Shown here piece by piece: positions 1 through 5,064 of a stretch of 5,064 nt of DNA (positions within the stretch are counted from its first letter, which is position 1; each line of letters begins with the position of its first letter). The notes below the pieces were generated by a model. That model ran no database searches. It had not been told where the DNA came from and saw only the letters and a program-made list of their open reading frames with translations. A program made the translations under genes and the position numbers. Source of the DNA: an uncultured Lysobacter sp. (lineage in GTDB: Bacteria > Pseudomonadota > Gammaproteobacteria > Xanthomonadales > Xanthomonadaceae); contig CADCUA010000696.1 of assembly GCA_902805755.1 (NCBI GenBank), positions 1-5,064 of the forward strand, in the 5' to 3' direction.

Positions 1-689
1 CGTATCTGGACCAGAACGTCGCGCGTGTCGTGGTGACGGCGCCGGTGAAATCGCCCGGCACGCTGGATGTCGTCATGGGCGTGAACCACGCGCGTTTCGA
101 TCCTGCACGCCACCGCATCGTCTCGGCGGCGTCGTGCACGACGAACTGCCTCGCACCCGTGGTCAAGGTGATCCATGAAGGCCTGGGCATCCGCCACGGC
201 AGCCTGACCACGATCCACAGCCTCACGAACACGCAGGTGATCGTCGATGCGCCGCACAAGGACCTGCGCCGCGCGCGCGCCTGCGGCAGCAGCCTGATCC
301 CGACCTCCACGGGCTCGGCGACCGCGATCGCGGAGATCTTCCCGGAGCTGCGCGGCCGGCTCGACGGTCATGCGGTGCGCGTGCCATTGACGAATGCATC
401 GCTCACCGACTGCGTGCTCGAAGTCGAGCGTGCGACCACGGTTGCAGAGGTCAACGCGCTGCTGCAACGCGCGGCCGAAGGGGAACTCGCCGGCATCCTC
501 GGCTTCGAGACGCGGCCGCTGGTGTCGATCGATTTCCAGACCGATCCGCGATCGTCCATCGTCGATGCGCTGTCCACGCTCGTGGTCAACGGCACGCAGG
601 TGAAGATCTATGCGTGGTACGACAACGAATGGGGCTATGTGAACCGCACCGTCGAACTCGTGCAGCTGGTCGGCGGCGCGGGTCGCTGA
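1..689 (+). CDS. gap: ArsJ-associated glyceraldehyde-3-phosphate dehydrogenase, 5'-truncated
   Basis: The reading frame is open from base 3 (starting Tyr-Leu-Asp-Gln) to the TGA at 687-689, giving 228 residues. The family is usually about 330 residues, so roughly the first 100, with the N-terminal NAD-binding GFGRIGR motif, lie left of the window. The catalytic Cys in SAASCTTNC is at 135-137, the catalytic His in [10 protein letters not shown] at 216-218, the phosphate-site Arg in HAVRVP at 378-380, and the nicotinamide-binding Asn of YDNEWGY at 624-626. PHKDLRRAR and PTSTGSA are also present. All core catalytic residues in the visible part are intact. The immediate arsJ neighbour (two-base gap), and NTQ/NASLTDC wording that I recall from ArsJ-linked homologues, point to the arsenate paralogue rather than the housekeeping glycolytic enzyme. 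Its inferred role is oxidative arsenylation of glyceraldehyde 3-phosphate to 1-arseno-3-phosphoglycerate in the cytoplasm. Family identity is certain; the arsenate role rests on context. Confidence 0.95.
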   Translation, partial: YLDQNVARVVVTAPVKSPGTLDVVMGVNHARFDPARHRIVSAASCTTNCLAPVVKVIHEGLGIRHGSLTTIHSLTNTQVIVDAPHKDLRRARACGSSLIPTSTGSATAIAEIFPELRGRLDGHAVRVPLTNASLTDCVLEVERATTVAEVNALLQRAAEGELAGILGFETRPLVSIDFQTDPRSSIVDALSTLVVNGTQVKIYAWYDNEWGYVNRTVELVQLVGGAGR

Positions 690-691
690 GC

Positions 692-1906
692 ATGCTTGCG
701 CGCCTGTCGCCGCAGGTGCGGCAGTACCTGGTCGTCACCGGCAACTACTGGGCGTTCACGCTCACCGATGGCGCGCTGCGCATGCTCGTGGTGCTGCATT
801 TCCACGCGCTGGGTTACAGCCCGTTGCAGGTGGCGATGCTGTTCGTGTTCTACGAGGTGTTCGGCGTTGTCACCAATCTGTTCGGTGGCTGGCTGGGTGC
901 GCGCATCGGTTTGAACCGCACGATGAACCTGGGCCTGGCGCTGCAGGTCGTTGCGCTGTCGATGCTGGTGGTGCCCTCTACGTGGCTCACGATCACGTGG
1001 GTGATGGCCGCGCAGGCGCTGTCGGGCATTGCGAAAGACCTCAACAAGATGAGCGCGAAGAGCAGCATCAAGCTGCTCGTGCCGGGCGATGCCCAGGGCA
1101 CGCTGTACCGCTGGGTGGCCGCGCTCACGGGCTCGAAGAACGCACTCAAGGGCGTGGGGTTTTTCCTCGGCGGCGCGCTGCTGACGTCGCTGGGCTTTCG
1201 CATGGCGATCGCGCTGATGGCGGCCTCCTTGCTGCTGGTGTGGCTGGCAAGCCTGACGCTGCTCCGGCGGGATCTGGGCATTGCGAAGCACAAGCCGAAA
1301 TTCCGCGAGCTGCTGTCGAAAAGCCGTGCGATCAACGTGCTGTCGGCGGCGCGGCTGTGCCTGTTCGGTGCGCGCGATGTCTGGTTCGTGGTTGCGCTGC
1401 CGGTGTTTCTGGCGCAGTCGCTGGGCTGGGATTTCTGGCAGGTCGGCGGCTTTCTTGCGGCGTGGGTGATCGGCTACGGCGTGGTGCAGTCGCTGGCGCC
1501 GTGGATTACCCAACGTGCGCACGGGTCGGTGCCCGATGGCCGCGCGGCGTTCGCATGGGCACTCGTGCTGACGGCAGTGCCGGCGCTGATGGCGCTCGCG
1601 CTCGCGCGCGGGTTCGATGCGCAGTCGGTGCTGGTGGGTGGGCTGGCGCTGTTCGGCGTGCTGTTTGCGATCAACTCCGCGCTGCACAGCTACCTCATCG
1701 TCAGCTACGCGGCCGAGGACGGCGTTTCGCTGGACGTGGGCTTCTATTACATGGCGAACGCGCTGGGCCGGCTGCTCGGCACGGTGCTGTCGGGCTGGGT
1801 GTTCCAGCGCGCGGGCATCGCCGCGTGCCTGGCAGTCTCGGCTGCACTGCTGGCGGCCGCGGCGGTGGTGTCGGTCGCACTTCCGCGCCATCGCACGGCC
1901 GCCTGA
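692..1906 (+). CDS. arsJ: ArsJ, organoarsenical (1-arseno-3-phosphoglycerate) MFS efflux permease
   Basis: This is a 404-residue inner-membrane permease, full length for ArsJ. The ATG at 692 lies two bases after the gap stop (TGA-GC-ATG), so translational coupling is likely; no clear Shine-Dalgarno is visible. An in-frame ATG at 614 would run deep inside gap coding sequence and is not preferred. The protein is a string of hydrophobic segments consistent with about 12 helices split by a basic loop near residues 192-213. Stretches I recognise as ArsJ-like are TLTDGALRMLVVLHFHALGY (23-42), a loop 2-3 region GGWLGARIGLNR (65-76), SGIAKDLNKMSAKSSIK (111-127) and LTGSKNALKGVGFFLGG (145-161). Loop 2-3 resembles MFS motif A but has Ala70 where many MFS proteins have Asp. 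From what is known of the family, ArsJ exports 1-arseno-3-phosphoglycerate made by the adjacent dehydrogenase, giving arsenate (not arsenite) resistance. It is probably the last gene of its operon, since the next gene is convergent. Confidence 0.93.
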   Translation: MLARLSPQVRQYLVVTGNYWAFTLTDGALRMLVVLHFHALGYSPLQVAMLFVFYEVFGVVTNLFGGWLGARIGLNRTMNLGLALQVVALSMLVVPSTWLTITWVMAAQALSGIAKDLNKMSAKSSIKLLVPGDAQGTLYRWVAALTGSKNALKGVGFFLGGALLTSLGFRMAIALMAASLLLVWLASLTLLRRDLGIAKHKPKFRELLSKSRAINVLSAARLCLFGARDVWFVVALPVFLAQSLGWDFWQVGGFLAAWVIGYGVVQSLAPWITQRAHGSVPDGRAAFAWALVLTAVPALMALALARGFDAQSVLVGGLALFGVLFAINSALHSYLIVSYAAEDGVSLDVGFYYMANALGRLLGTVLSGWVFQRAGIAACLAVSAALLAAAAVVSVALPRHRTAA

Positions 1907-1918
1907 CCGCTTCGGCGG
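1907..1918 (+). terminator. C(UUCG)G hairpin directly after arsJ stop
   Basis: Immediately after the arsJ TGA, CCGC (1907-1910) pairs perfectly with GCGG (1915-1918) around a TTCG loop, the very stable UUCG tetraloop closed by C-G. The stem is only four base pairs and no T-run follows, so it is not a textbook intrinsic terminator. It might protect the 3' end of the mRNA or pause the polymerase. Short GC-rich stems are common by chance in this composition. Confidence 0.2.
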
Positions 1919-1944
1919 ACCCGCATCGGATCGACTGCCTTGAA

Positions 1945-1966
1945 GCGGCCGCGCAGTCCGCGCCGC
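1945..1966. terminator. Possible bidirectional hairpin between convergent genes
   Basis: GCGGC (1945-1949) pairs with GCCGC (1962-1966), and after one bulged C, GCG (1951-1953) pairs with CGC (1959-1961), leaving a five-base loop. It sits between the converging arsJ and DUF218 stops, where a shared terminator would be expected, but neither strand has a following T-run. It is a weak candidate; Rho-dependent ending is equally possible. Confidence 0.2.
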
Positions 1967-1973
1967 CCGCAGC

Positions 1974-2672
1974 TCAGGTAACGCGCGCGAGCATGCGGCG
2001 ATGGCCGATCAGCCGCGCCCAGCGTGTGCCGAGATCGCTCCAGCAGACATACGCCGCCTCGCCCGCCAGGCGCAGCACCATGCGCGGGCCGAGTTGCAGC
2101 CGCGTCTCGGCCGCGCACAGCTCCACGTCCAGGCCGAGCTGTCGTGCGAACAGCGCGCAGCGTGCGAGGTGGTAGCGGCTGCTCAGCAGCGTGACGCGAC
2201 GGCGCACGCCATCGATGTACACCGTCTCGGCGAGCAGGCTGCGCGCATTGCGCAGGTTCTGCAGCGTGTCGCGCGATTGCGCTTCCAGCTGCAGCGGTGC
2301 ATCGGTGGCAACGCCCCGTGCGAACAGTTCCGTGCGTGCGACTTCCGCCTCGGTCGGCTCGTCGGGCGCGCCGCCGCCCAGCAGCACCACATGCGAAGGC
2401 GGCCGCTGCTGCCAGAGCGAGACCGCGCGATCCAGACGCGCTTCGAAGTCGCGGTCGATGCGCCCCTGTGGCGAGTGCTTGCCGAACAGCAGCACGCACT
2501 CGCCATGCTCGGGCTGGCAGGGCGCGCGGCGGGCCGTGCGCCAGACGTGCACCAGATAGCCCACGTACACCAGCCCGGCCGTCAGCGTGCACGCAACCGT
2601 CGCCACCGCCACCGCATGCAGCGCGTCGCGGTCGCCGAACAGCTGCAAGCGGTGGGTAGCGCGCGTGGTCAT
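1974..2672 (-). CDS. DUF218 (SanA/YdcF/ElyC-type) membrane-anchored protein
   Basis: Read from the ATG at 2672 the protein has 232 residues. After a short N-terminus, residues about 19-44 form one hydrophobic segment (AVAVATVACTLTAGLVYVGYL) followed by basic residues, giving a single membrane anchor. The DUF218 domain spans about 59-190. Its hallmarks are CVLLFGK (59-65), an Asp/Arg-rich helix (RIDRDFEARLDRAV), VVLLGGG (95-101), PTEAEVA with acidic residues (106-112), E-xx-S-xx-T-xx-N (130-139) and SSRYHLAR (164-171), matching the family's usual TS.yH..R. A start at the GTG at 2759 would add 29 Arg-rich residues and cover the candidate promoter, so the ATG is preferred although it lacks a clear ribosome binding site. 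Relatives are linked to envelope integrity (SanA, vancomycin sensitivity; ElyC, peptidoglycan/lipid-carrier metabolism), but the biochemical activity is generally unsettled. It stands alone, convergent to arsJ and divergent from the ketosynthase, so neighbours do not define its job. Confidence 0.85.
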   Translation of the reverse strand: MTTRATHRLQLFGDRDALHAVAVATVACTLTAGLVYVGYLVHVWRTARRAPCQPEHGECVLLFGKHSPQGRIDRDFEARLDRAVSLWQQRPPSHVVLLGGGAPDEPTEAEVARTELFARGVATDAPLQLEAQSRDTLQNLRNARSLLAETVYIDGVRRRVTLLSSRYHLARCALFARQLGLDVELCAAETRLQLGPRMVLRLAGEAAYVCWSDLGTRWARLIGHRRMLARVT

Positions 2673-2701
2673 GAGGGTGAAAGCGACGTGACGATGGCGG
2701 C

Positions 2702-2707
2702 AGTGTA
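2702..2707 (-). promoter_or_regulatory. Candidate -10 box for the DUF218 gene
   Basis: On the minus strand TACACT lies here, followed by GCCGCC, placing a start of transcription near 2695 and leaving a leader of about 23 bases before the ATG at 2672. No convincing TTGACA-like -35 is seen 16-18 bases upstream. The assignment rests on the -10 match and position only. Confidence 0.35.
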
Positions 2708-2866
2708 CGGCCGGGTGCGCTGCCGGGTTGCGGGCGCGGTCACGTCTGGCGGTCTCCACCGGGTCTACGGAGTAATTTCAGCGACAACAGGCGCAGCTCG
2801 GACATTTCGTGCAACCCGTTCAGGTGTACGCCGGTGAGCCAAGGCAGAACCGTGCGGGCCGCTGGC

Positions 2867-2872
2867 TATACT
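2867..2872 (+). promoter_or_regulatory. Candidate -10 box for the ketosynthase operon
   Basis: TATACT (2867-2872), one base from the consensus TATAAT, is followed by GCCGG. A transcript would begin near 2879, about 20 bases before the GTG at 2900. The -35 region (about 2843-2849) reads GGCAGAA and is poor, suggesting a weak or activator-dependent promoter. It is an A/T-rich hexamer in an otherwise GC-rich intergenic stretch, which makes it stand out. Confidence 0.4.
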
Positions 2873-2899
2873 GCCGGCCCCGTGCTGACGGACGTTCGC

Positions 2900-4162
2900 G
2901 TGTCCACCCTATCGCCGCCGACCCCGCCACCGCATCACGCCTCGCCTGCCCCGATCCGCCCGCTGGCGGTGCGTGCTTACACCGCGACGACCGCGCTCGG
3001 CCGCGGCCGCGATGCGCAAATCGACGCGCTGCGCGCGGGGCGCAGCGGCCTGCGCCGCAATGATTTCGGCCCTGTCTGCGGGGACGGTACGCCGCTGCCG
3101 TGCTGGGTCGGCCGTGTGGACGGTCTGGAAGCCTCGCCGCTACCGGCCGAGTTCGCGGTGTGGGAATGCCGCAATAACCGCCTGGCGTGGCTTGCGCTGC
3201 AACAGGACGGCATGCGCGAGGCGCTCGCGGCCGCGATCGACCGCCACGGTGCAGAGCGCGTGGCGATCGTCGTCGGCACGTCCACGGCGAGCATCGGCGA
3301 GACCGAAGACGCCTACCTCGGTCTTGAAGGCGCGGATGAAGCGGCCTGCTTCAGCGAAGCGATGGCGCGGCCGCAGGTGCATACCGTGCATTCGCTCGGT
3401 GGCTTTCTGCAGCAGCTCAGCGGTGTGCGCGGGCCGTGCGTCACCGTCGCCACGGCCTGTTCATCGAGCGCGAAGGTTTTCGCCCAGGCCTGGCGCCTGA
3501 TCGAGACCGACCAGGCCGATGCGGTGCTGGTCGGCGGCGTGGACACGCTGTGCGGCAGCGTGCTGTACGGCTTCAATGCGTTGCAGCTGGTCGCGCCCGA
3601 GCCCTGTCGTCCGTTCGACGCCACGCGCGTGGGCCTGTCGCTGGGCGAAGCGGGCGGGTTTGCACTGGTCGAACGCGCGAGCGGCGCGGCGAACGAGCTG
3701 CAGTTGCGCGGGTTCGGCGAATCCAGCGACGCGCACCACATGTCCGCGCCACACCCGGAAGGCCTGGGCGCGCAGCAGTCGATGCGCGAAGCGCTCGCGC
3801 GCGCCGGCATCGGCCCGGGCGACGTCGATTACCTGAACCTGCACGGCACCGCGACGCCGGCGAACGACCGCGTCGAAGCGCTCGCAGTCGCCGCGCTGTT
3901 TCCCGACACACTGCATGCCAGCTCCACCAAGGGCTGGACCGGCCACACGCTGGGCGCGGCCGGCATCGTCGAATCGGTGTTCGCGCTGCTCGCGCTCGAA
4001 CACGGCGAGCTGCCCGGCACGCTCGGCAGTGCCACGCCCGATCCGGTGTGCGGCCCGCAGATCCGCTTCGACAACGCCCAGCGCGCCCATGCGCGCTACG
4101 CCATGAACAACTCGTTCGGCTTCGGCGGCAACAACTGCTCGCTGGTGTTCGCGCGCGCCTGA
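2900..4162 (+). CDS. Beta-ketoacyl-ACP synthase (KAS I/II fold), aryl polyene KS-like
   Basis: The enzyme catalyses decarboxylative Claisen condensation of an acyl-ACP with malonyl-ACP in the cytoplasm. From the GTG at 2900 it has 420 residues, typical of FabB/FabF (about 400-415). The full catalytic set is visible: Cys187 in TVATACSSS (codon 3458-3460), His315 in LNLHGTATP (3842-3844), Lys344 in SSTKGWTGH (3929-3931) and His349 (3944-3946). The gating loop FGFGGNN (406-412) is intact. The start is uncertain: in-frame GTG codons exist at 2834, 2882, 2900 and 2969, and there is no ATG near the expected N-terminus. The candidate TATACT box at 2867-2872 rules out 2834 if it is real, and the fold proper seems to begin near IRPLAVRAYT (residue 19 on). 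A Pro-rich segment precedes it. The gene is followed, 38 bases on, by a ketosynthase-like chain length factor, so it is most likely the active KS half of an aryl polyene/xanthomonadin-type KS:CLF dimer (ApeO-like) rather than the housekeeping fatty-acid enzyme. A fatty-acid or other type II polyketide role is the main alternative. Confidence 0.9.
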   Translation: MSTLSPPTPPPHHASPAPIRPLAVRAYTATTALGRGRDAQIDALRAGRSGLRRNDFGPVCGDGTPLPCWVGRVDGLEASPLPAEFAVWECRNNRLAWLALQQDGMREALAAAIDRHGAERVAIVVGTSTASIGETEDAYLGLEGADEAACFSEAMARPQVHTVHSLGGFLQQLSGVRGPCVTVATACSSSAKVFAQAWRLIETDQADAVLVGGVDTLCGSVLYGFNALQLVAPEPCRPFDATRVGLSLGEAGGFALVERASGAANELQLRGFGESSDAHHMSAPHPEGLGAQQSMREALARAGIGPGDVDYLNLHGTATPANDRVEALAVAALFPDTLHASSTKGWTGHTLGAAGIVESVFALLALEHGELPGTLGSATPDPVCGPQIRFDNAQRAHARYAMNNSFGFGGNNCSLVFARA

Positions 4163-4183
4163 GCGCCGCCCGCCGCACCCACC

Positions 4184-4188
4184 AAGGA
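4184..4188 (+). promoter_or_regulatory. Ribosome binding site for chain length factor gene
   Basis: AAGGA lies 12 bases before the ATG at 4201, a somewhat long but workable spacing. It is the only purine-rich match in the 38-base gap and supports that start. Confidence 0.5.
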
Positions 4189-4200
4189 CACCCCCACTGC

Positions 4201-4983
4201 ATGACCGCGCTGTGCGCCACGCTTGAAGGCATCGGATTCTGGACACGCGGCCTGCCCGGCTGGGACGCGGCACGTGCATTCGTGCGCGAGGGCACGCGCA
4301 TCGAAGGCGCGCCCGCGCGGCCATCGCCGCAGCTGCTGGCGCCGAACGAGCGCCGCCGCGCGCCCGACACCGTGGCCGTCGCGCTCGATGTCGCGCTCGC
4401 GGCCTGCACGATGGCCGGCCGCGACCCGGCGTCGCTGCCGTCGGTGTTCGCCTCCACCCACGGCGATCTGGCGATCACCGATTACATGTGCCGCACGCTC
4501 ACCGATGCGCCGGCCGCGATCTCGCCGACGCGCTTTCACAACTCGGTGCACAACGCCGCGGCCGGCTACTGGACGATCGGCGCCGGGGCGATGTGCGCGA
4601 CGACCGCGATCAGCGCATTCGACGCGAGCTTCGCGCAGGGCCTGCTCGATGCGATGGCGCAGCTGGCCACCGGCGCCGAAGCGGTGCTGCTGGTCGGCTT
4701 CGATGGCACGTCGGCGGGCCCGCTCGCGCGCGTTTCGCCCAGCGCCGGCCTTCTCGGCGGTGCGCTCGTGCTCAGCCGCGACCTTCGCGACGGCACGACG
4801 CGCTTGCGTGCCACGCTGGAAGACGGCGAGGCCGATACGGCTGCGCACCTGGCGCCGTTCGGCGCCGACAATGCCATGGCGCCGATGCTGCCGCTGTTCG
4901 AAATGCTGGCGCTCGGACGGCCCGGCGTACGACTCAAGGCCGGACCCGGGCGCGTGTTGAACGTGGAGATGATCGATGGCTGA
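4201..4983 (+). CDS. Beta-ketoacyl synthase chain length factor (short, Cys-less KS-like protein)
   Basis: The 260-residue protein matches only the N-terminal half of the ketosynthase fold, as in the Ketoacyl-synt_2 (PF13723) family. FASTHGDLAIT (83-93), SPTRFHNSVHNAAAGYWTIG (108-127) and AVLLVGFDG (161-169) are the recognisable blocks. Aligning CATTAISAFDASFAQG (132-147) with TVATACSSSAKVFAQA of the upstream enzyme puts Ile137 (codon 4609-4611) where the catalytic Cys should be. The His/Lys/His region of the C-terminal half is absent, so this cannot be a condensing enzyme on its own. In aryl polyene pathways a truncated partner of this kind (ApeC-like) forms a heterodimer with the active KS and helps set chain length. 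The frame is also open upstream into the ketosynthase gene, but the ATG at 4201 has an AAGGA before it and starts the conserved region. The stop overlaps the next start by 8 bases. Family call is firm; the partner and product are inferred from adjacency. Confidence 0.88.
   Translation: MTALCATLEGIGFWTRGLPGWDAARAFVREGTRIEGAPARPSPQLLAPNERRRAPDTVAVALDVALAACTMAGRDPASLPSVFASTHGDLAITDYMCRTLTDAPAAISPTRFHNSVHNAAAGYWTIGAGAMCATTAISAFDASFAQGLLDAMAQLATGAEAVLLVGFDGTSAGPLARVSPSAGLLGGALVLSRDLRDGTTRLRATLEDGEADTAAHLAPFGADNAMAPMLPLFEMLALGRPGVRLKAGPGRVLNVEMIDG
4964..4968 (+). promoter_or_regulatory. Ribosome binding site inside the chain length factor gene
   Basis: TGGAG within the last codons of the preceding gene lies 7 bases before the ATG at 4976, good spacing. 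It supports the overlapping start of the glycosyltransferase. Confidence 0.5.
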
Positions 4984-5064
4984 GCTCAACCCCCGCGCGC
5001 CCATGCGCCTGGACGGCGACAACGTGGCGGTGGTGATCCCCGCGCTCAACGAGGAGCTGCGCAT
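4976..5064 (+). CDS. Family 2 glycosyltransferase, N-terminal fragment cut by window edge
   Basis: Only 29 full codons are visible. The ATG at 4976 overlaps the previous gene's stop (ATGGCTGA, 8 bases) and is preceded by a good TGGAG site, so translational coupling is likely. After a short leader, VAVVIPALNEE (residues 17-27) matches the first strand and nucleotide-binding turn of GT-A fold family 2 glycosyltransferases (usual form VVIPxYNEE). There is no signal peptide in the visible part. Aryl polyene/xanthomonadin clusters often carry a GT2 gene, sometimes fused to an acyltransferase domain, thought to act in linking the polyene to its lipid or sugar carrier; whether such a fusion occurs here cannot be seen. 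The motif is short, so another GT2-type role is possible. Confidence 0.7.
   Translation, partial: MAELNPRAPMRLDGDNVAVVIPALNEELR

Noticed and set aside
614..691. Earlier in-frame ATG for arsJ inside the gap gene
   Set aside because: It would overlap gap by 76 bases and add 26 residues unlike any ArsJ N-terminus; the ATG at 692 fits the family length.
635..1891. A 418-residue open frame on the minus strand opposite arsJ
   Set aside because: Its product is Arg/His/Gln-rich with no fold-like pattern, and it mirrors arsJ codons; long antisense frames are expected in such GC-rich coding DNA.
982..2175. A 397-residue plus-strand frame across the 3' part of arsJ and the convergent junction
   Set aside because: It reads through two real genes in the wrong frame or strand, with Gly/Ala/Arg-rich shadow composition.
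2673..2759. GTG start giving the DUF218 protein 29 extra N-terminal residues
   Set aside because: The extension is Arg/His-rich, sits before the membrane anchor and would overlie the candidate -10 box.
2001..2837. A 278-residue plus-strand frame over the DUF218 gene
   Set aside because: It is low-complexity, Ala/Arg/Gln-rich shadow sequence, while the minus strand gives clear DUF218 motifs and a membrane segment.
3436..4200. Upstream extension of the chain length factor frame through the ketosynthase gene, suggesting a larger or fused protein
   Set aside because: This part is Arg/Ala-rich shadow translation of the ketosynthase; conserved sequence starts only at the ATG at 4201, which has an AAGGA before it.
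4096..5064. Long minus-strand frame opposite the chain length factor
   Set aside because: Arg/Gly/Ala-rich with no recognisable motif; antisense to a well-supported gene.

Overview
The window is very GC-rich (roughly 70% by eye, with G or C in nearly every third codon position) and densely coding. Together, an aryl-polyene/xanthomonadin-type ketosynthase pair, an arsJ module and the codon style suggest a gammaproteobacterium of the Xanthomonadaceae/Lysobacteraceae or a near relative. That placement is inference from gene content, not from a marker gene.

Left part (1-1906, + strand): the C-terminal two thirds of a glyceraldehyde-3-phosphate dehydrogenase, followed two bases later by arsJ, an MFS permease. 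This is the arsenate-detoxification pair. The dehydrogenase is thought to use arsenate in place of phosphate to make the unstable 1-arseno-3-phosphoglycerate, and ArsJ exports it; outside the cell it falls apart to arsenate and 3-phosphoglycerate. Any arsR or other ars gene would lie upstream of the window.

Middle part (1974-2672, - strand): a single membrane-anchored DUF218 (SanA/YdcF/ElyC-type) protein, convergent with arsJ across a 67-base gap that can form two small hairpins. A 227-base divergent intergenic region (2673-2899) follows, with a candidate -10 box facing each way.

Right part (2900-5064, + strand): start of a biosynthetic operon. It encodes a beta-ketoacyl-ACP synthase with an intact Cys-His-Lys-His set, then a short 260-residue ketosynthase-like 'chain length factor' in which the active-site Cys position is Ile, then the first 29 codons of a family 2 glycosyltransferase overlapping the previous gene by 8 bases. 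The ketosynthase and its partner look like the KS:CLF pair of type II aryl polyene (xanthomonadin-like) pigment pathways, which extend an aryl starter into a conjugated polyene; the glycosyltransferase would act in later tailoring or lipid attachment. The rest of the cluster (ACPs, dehydratases, ketoreductase, aryl-CoA ligase) would be expected past the right edge. No tRNA, rRNA, CRISPR, insertion sequence or attachment site was seen. I did not find a clearly undescribed system; the value lies in the two recognisable modules and their junctions.
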